Shown one piece after another: positions 31,376 through 35,434 of a stretch of 35,434 nt of DNA. The translations under genes were made by a program, and so were the position numbers. Origin of the DNA: an uncultured Clostridia bacterium (lineage in GTDB: Bacteria > Bacillota > Clostridia > TANB77 > CAG-508). The notes beneath the pieces were generated by a model that made no database searches, had not been told where the DNA came from, and worked only from the letters and a program-made list of their open reading frames with translations. The DNA lies in the NCBI GenBank assembly GCA_934180065.1, contig CAKPRA010000016.1, positions 1-35,434 on the forward strand. Reading direction: 5' to 3'. How positions within the stretch are numbered: the first letter of the stretch is position 1; every line of letters starts with the position of its first letter.

Positions 31376-33121
31376 TTGAAGGATATTATTAAAAGGCTTT
31401 TTAAAAAATATAAGTGGCTGGTTATCATTGAAGTATTGTTTATTATAATTAATGTATATTTGGTAGCTATTCCATCTAGAATAGTAGGTAATTTAATAAA
31501 TTATTTATATGATATTGATGTAAATAAAGAGCTTATAATACAATCAGTAATTAAATTATTGGTTGTTTGTACAGGTTTTATGCTGACTAGAGTTATTTGG
31601 AAAAGTATAGAAGTAAAATTAGAATTTGCAACAACAAAAGATTTAAAAGATGAAATGTTTTCGAAAATGTTAAAATCTAAAATAGAAAGTTTAGAAGAAA
31701 TCAAAAATGGTAAGATAATGTCATTTTTTGTAAGTGATACACAGAAAGTTTCAAAGATTTCTTCAAGAATGATTTCTTCATTATCAAGAATTGCTCTTAA
31801 TTTTATTATTGTTGGTTATTTAATGTTTAAATCATCTAATATAAAGTTGACAGTTATTGCATTAATTCCGATATTGATAACTGTAATAATAATAATTTTA
31901 CTAAAAAATAAAATTAGTGAAAGTTATATAAATGCACAAAAAAGCTTTACAGAATTATCTGAATATGTTCAAGAAAGTACTGATAGCATTAGAACTACAA
32001 AGGCTTTTGTTGGAGAAGATTTTAAAATAAAAGAGTTTAGAATAAAAAATAGTGAAGTAAAAGAAAATAACTTAAAAGTTGTTAAATTTCAAAATTTGTT
32101 AGATATTTTCATAAATGTAGGTTTTGGAATTGCATATGCAATCACATTACTTTATGGATCTAATTTGGTAATAAATGGAACAATAACAATTGGTGATTTA
32201 GTTGCATTTAACGGATATTTGGGAATTTTAAGTATGCCAGTAAATTGGTTACCTTGGGTTTTAATTAAATATAAAAAATCAAAAGTTTCATTAAAAAGAT
32301 TGGAGGAATTAGTTAATCTTCCAGAAGAGCAAATTGAAATTATAGATAATAAAAAATATGGAGAGCTTAAAGGAAATATAGAGATTAAAAATCTTACATA
32401 TAATTATCCAGGTTATATAGAGCGTGTTCTTGAAAATATAAGTATTAATATAAAACCGGGTGAATCTCTAGGTATAATAGGTGTTATAGGAAGTGGAAAA
32501 ACCACATTAATGAATTTATTATTAAAATTATATGATGTTGAAAGAGGAAAAATATTTATTGATGGTGTTGATATTAATGATATTCCTACTAAAAAGATAA
32601 GAGATAATATATGTTATATAACACAAGATAATTTCCTATTTTCGGCTACTTTGAAGGAAAATATCAATTTATTTAAAGATAATTATAAGGATTCAGAGAT
32701 TGAAGATAGTACTAAAAAGGCAATGATTTATGAAGAAATTTCTGAGATGGAGGAAGGAATTCATACTGTAATAGGTGAAAAAGGTATTGATCTTTCAGGT
32801 GGTCAAAAGCAAAGAGTTGTAATTTCGAGAGCTTTTCTGAATAAAAGCAATATTGTAATTTTTGATGATACATTTTCAGCTTTGGATAATAGAACAGAGC
32901 AACATGTTTTAAATAATATAAAGGAGCTAACTAAAGATAAAACTTGTATAATAATATCAAATAGAATATCTGATATAAAAGATTGTGATAAAATAGTTGT
33001 TTTACAGCAAGGTGAAATTATTGAAAGTGGAAATCATGAATCTTTATTAAATGAAAAAGGGAAATATTATGAATTTTTTGAAAATCAGGCACATAAAACT
33101 AAATTTTCAGTACTAGATTAA
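31376..33121 (+). CDS. ABC exporter subunit with degenerate catalytic site (second pair, partner 1)
   Basis: A 581-residue type IV exporter half: six membrane helices (about 1-300), then an ATPase domain with Walker A GVIGSGKTT, signature LSGGQKQR and Walker B IVIFDDTFSALD. Asp replaces the catalytic Glu and the switch His is Asn (ISNRISDI), so this half probably does not hydrolyse ATP at its site. It starts with TTG, supported by AAAGGAGGGG ending five bases upstream; no nearby ATG is better placed. The partner begins 30 bases after its stop. Regulation is probably by the upstream leader. Substrate unknown. Confidence 0.92.
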   Translation: MKDIIKRLFKKYKWLVIIEVLFIIINVYLVAIPSRIVGNLINYLYDIDVNKELIIQSVIKLLVVCTGFMLTRVIWKSIEVKLEFATTKDLKDEMFSKMLKSKIESLEEIKNGKIMSFFVSDTQKVSKISSRMISSLSRIALNFIIVGYLMFKSSNIKLTVIALIPILITVIIIILLKNKISESYINAQKSFTELSEYVQESTDSIRTTKAFVGEDFKIKEFRIKNSEVKENNLKVVKFQNLLDIFINVGFGIAYAITLLYGSNLVINGTITIGDLVAFNGYLGILSMPVNWLPWVLIKYKKSKVSLKRLEELVNLPEEQIEIIDNKKYGELKGNIEIKNLTYNYPGYIERVLENISINIKPGESLGIIGVIGSGKTTLMNLLLKLYDVERGKIFIDGVDINDIPTKKIRDNICYITQDNFLFSATLKENINLFKDNYKDSEIEDSTKKAMIYEEISEMEEGIHTVIGEKGIDLSGGQKQRVVISRAFLNKSNIVIFDDTFSALDNRTEQHVLNNIKELTKDKTCIIISNRISDIKDCDKIVVLQQGEIIESGNHESLLNEKGKYYEFFENQAHKTKFSVLD

Positions 33122-33150
33122 TCAAAAAGAAATTATAGAGGGGAGGATAT

Positions 33151-34893
33151 ATGAAGTCAAAAACAATTAAAAGATTTAGTAAAATGATAAAACCATATAA
33201 AAAGACTATATTTATTGTTACTCTTATGGCTTTATTTATAGATGTATGCGAACTAATAAAACCATTATTTGTAAAAGAAATTATGGAAAAATATTTGCCT
33301 AATAATGTGTTTGTTCAAAATGGAATAACAATAGGAATGATATTTATGGCATATATTACTATTGTTTTATTGGAAAATATAGTAGATTATGTTAATAGAG
33401 CTGTTACTAGTAAGATGGGAGAAGGTGTTGTATATAAATTAAGAGAAAAATTATATGATTATATTGAAAAATCAAACATTTCTTTTCATGACAAGACACC
33501 TTCTGGCAAATTGTTTGTTCGAGTTGTTAATGATACAGAAGATGTTTATGCACTTTTTAGTGATGTTATTACAACTTTTCCAAAGGATATTATGATTATA
33601 ATTGCCTTACTGGCTGTAATGATTTATATAAGCATACAGTTATCAGTAGTAAATTTAATTATAGTTCCACTATTGTTAATTTTTACAATAACTATTACAA
33701 AGGCTTTGAATAAAATTTTCGCTAAAATGAAAGAGGTTAGAACTGTATTAAATACATTCTTGGCTGAGTCAATATATGGAATTAAATTAATAAAAATATT
33801 TAATAGACAAAAGGAAAAACAAGATGAATGTGAAAAATATACAACCAAAAACAAAGATGCATCTAAGGGATTAGGTATACTTTTGGGAATATTGCCGGCA
33901 TTAATGGATTTATTAAAAAATCTTGGAACTGCATTAGTTGTAATATTCTGTGTAAATAGATGGTTTGGAATTGATTTAAATCCAAGTGTAATATACTTAT
34001 TTATATCATATTTAAATAAAATATTTGATCCTATAGAAAGAATTATAGAAAATATGGAAGTTGTGGAAGATGCTATGAGCTCTATAGATAAAATTTATGA
34101 AATTTTAGAGCATCAAGAATATTTAGAAGATACAACTTCAGGAATTGAACTTACTAATATAAAAGGTAAAATTGAATTTAAAAATGTATGGTTTGCATAT
34201 GATGATGAAAATTGGATATTAAAAGATGTAAGTTTTACAATTAATCCGGGAGAAAGCATTGCTTTAGTTGGAAAAACTGGATCTGGGAAAACAACCATAA
34301 CAAATTTGATTAATAGATTTTATACTGTTCAAAAAGGTGAAATTTTATTAGATGGTGTTAATATAAATGATATTAATTTGAAATCTCTAAGAAATAGTAT
34401 TGGAACTATCTTACAGGATCCTTTTATTTATTCTAGGAGCATTAGAAATAATATTAAATTATATTCTGATATATCTGATGATAAAATTGAAGAAGCGGTA
34501 GAATTGGCTTCTGCTTCAGACTTTGTTGATTCATTGGAAAATGGAATTGATGAGATTGCAGCGGAAAGAGGTTCAACGTATTCAGCTGGACAGAAACAAT
34601 TGATTGCATTTACAAGAATTTTTGCAAAGAATCCTGCAATATTTATATTAGATGAAGCTACAGCTAATATTGATACAAAAACAGAAGAGCTAATACAAAG
34701 ATCTGTTGATAAAATTTCCTCAGAAAAGACATCAATATTTATTGCTCATAGATTATCAACAATTGTTAATGTTGATAAAATCTTTGTATTAAATAAAGGG
34801 AGAATTATAGAAGAGGGAAATCACCAGTCTTTAATAGAGCAAAATGGATATTATGCTAATTTGTATAATGCATATTATAATAGTTTGGTTTAA
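33151..34893 (+). CDS. ABC exporter subunit with canonical catalytic site (second pair, partner 2)
   Basis: A 580-residue exporter half: six membrane helices, then Walker A GKTGSGKTT, signature YSAGQKQLI, Walker B IFILDEATANID with catalytic Glu, and H-loop AHRLSTI. It completes the heterodimer with the preceding gene. Unlike the equivalent subunit at 7022, it has no large extracytoplasmic insertion and no Gly/Pro-rich N-terminus. GGGGAGG precedes the ATG. No terminator follows; a family 1 repeat dimer begins 13 bases after the stop. Confidence 0.92.
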   Translation: MKSKTIKRFSKMIKPYKKTIFIVTLMALFIDVCELIKPLFVKEIMEKYLPNNVFVQNGITIGMIFMAYITIVLLENIVDYVNRAVTSKMGEGVVYKLREKLYDYIEKSNISFHDKTPSGKLFVRVVNDTEDVYALFSDVITTFPKDIMIIIALLAVMIYISIQLSVVNLIIVPLLLIFTITITKALNKIFAKMKEVRTVLNTFLAESIYGIKLIKIFNRQKEKQDECEKYTTKNKDASKGLGILLGILPALMDLLKNLGTALVVIFCVNRWFGIDLNPSVIYLFISYLNKIFDPIERIIENMEVVEDAMSSIDKIYEILEHQEYLEDTTSGIELTNIKGKIEFKNVWFAYDDENWILKDVSFTINPGESIALVGKTGSGKTTITNLINRFYTVQKGEILLDGVNINDINLKSLRNSIGTILQDPFIYSRSIRNNIKLYSDISDDKIEEAVELASASDFVDSLENGIDEIAAERGSTYSAGQKQLIAFTRIFAKNPAIFILDEATANIDTKTEELIQRSVDKISSEKTSIFIAHRLSTIVNVDKIFVLNKGRIIEEGNHQSLIEQNGYYANLYNAYYNSLV

Positions 34894-34905
34894 TTTGTTT
34901 TTTTG

Positions 34906-35232
34906 CCGGACATGTGGATATATATATTTAAAATGCATGACTTGCTGGTCGCCCGTACAAAGTAGTGTAAGGGTTGTAGTGCCCTCGCTTTAGTTTTGTG
35001 ATATTAAGATTTTTGCTAAATGCTCCCAAGCTGCACGTTAGTTATTTGAATGTAATGTTTTTATTAGGCCGGATATGTGAATATATATATTAAAAATGCG
35101 TGACTTGCTGGTCGCCCTTACAGAGTCGTGTGAGAGCTGTAGTGCCCTCATTTGAGTTTTGTGATATTAAGATGTTTTCTAAAAGCTCCCAAGCTGCGCG
35201 TCACTTTTTTTAATATATATATTCACATATCC
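34906..35232 (+). repeat. Tandem dimer of family 1 repeat
   Basis: Two units start at CCGGACATGTGG (34906) and CCGGATATGTGA (35069), 163 bases apart. Both contain TGACTTGCTGGTCGCCC and GCTCCCAAGCTGC. Only the second keeps the right inverted end (TTCACATATCC, ending 35232). The first ends in a diverged stretch before the second begins. GAATAGTAAC follows at 35328-35337. Confidence 0.8.
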
Positions 35233-35363
35233 TACTCTATTAAATTTAATTGGTTATTAATTTTGTGGTATTGTAATTTTTCTTATTAAATATATGTATA
35301 TAATGTAGTTAAAAGATATGTGGTGGTGAATAGTAACGAATTTCACTGTAAATTTAGCAGGTC

Positions 35364-35393
35364 TAAGACATGAAAAATTTTTTTCATGTCTTA
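35364..35393. terminator. Strong palindromic hairpin near the window end
   Basis: TAAGACATGAAA (35364-35375) pairs perfectly with TTTCATGTCTTA (35382-35393) around an AAATTT loop. A possible -10 TATAAT lies near 35310. It may be a terminator or the start of a structured element outside the window. I see no gene from 35233 to the end. Confidence 0.5.
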
Positions 35394-35434
35394 AATCTAT
35401 TGCAATAACTGCTTAAGAGAGATTTGAAATATCA

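Overview
The window is AT-rich DNA from a low-G+C Clostridia-type Firmicute. It appears to be an anaerobe, because it carries the class III ribonucleotide reductase pair nrdD/nrdG. It also appears to form endospores, because it carries SpoIVB and an alpha/beta small acid-soluble spore protein. Strong AGGAGG-type ribosome binding sites, TTGACA/TATAAT promoters, a T-box leader and an archaeal-type prolyl-tRNA synthetase fit the same group. I cannot name the species.

Layout. 1-76 is the 3' end (domains V and VI) of a group II intron abutting nrdG. 80-2810 (minus strand) is nrdD-nrdG. 2840-3127 is a palindromic repeat. 3323-9064 holds a Crp/Fnr regulator, a response regulator joined by a deletion to a histidine-kinase remnant, and a heterodimeric ABC exporter. 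9074-9500 is a tandem array of the same palindromic repeat. 9654-11944 carries an M23 peptidoglycan hydrolase, a cupin, a small unknown protein and tRNA-Gln(CTG). 12043-14488 has another repeat copy and a MATE transporter fused to a cytidylate-kinase-like domain. 14691-16027 has a superoxide dismutase and an M15 peptidase, both broken by one extra base. 16176-20606 has glycogen phosphorylase, a candidate structured RNA with its own consensus promoter, and pyruvate kinase. 20721-24031 has a cysteine desulfurase (again one extra base) and several small unknown proteins. 24165-28148 holds spoIVB, a CmpB-like membrane protein, a SASP gene, a small membrane protein and a proline T-box. 28149-34893 holds proS, a CNNM/CorC protein, a leader peptide and a second heterodimeric ABC exporter. 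34906-35232 is a tandem dimer of the repeat.

The most striking observation concerns the three genes that need a +1 frameshift: superoxide dismutase, M15 peptidase and cysteine desulfurase. In all three the break lies at an in-frame CGG codon. Skipping the C turns it into the glycine codon (GGN) the family expects. Every other CGG triplet I found inside a coding region in this window straddles a codon boundary, so CGG is otherwise unused. This points to CGG-directed +1 recoding (for example CGGN read as glycine) rather than three independent errors, though that remains an inference.

Other points worth attention are a multi-hairpin RNA candidate with a possible pseudoknot at 18852-19036, two families of dispersed palindromic elements, a response regulator/kinase hybrid with an in-phase A AAA AAC heptamer, a MATE-kinase fusion, and a 14-residue basic leader peptide ahead of the second exporter pair.
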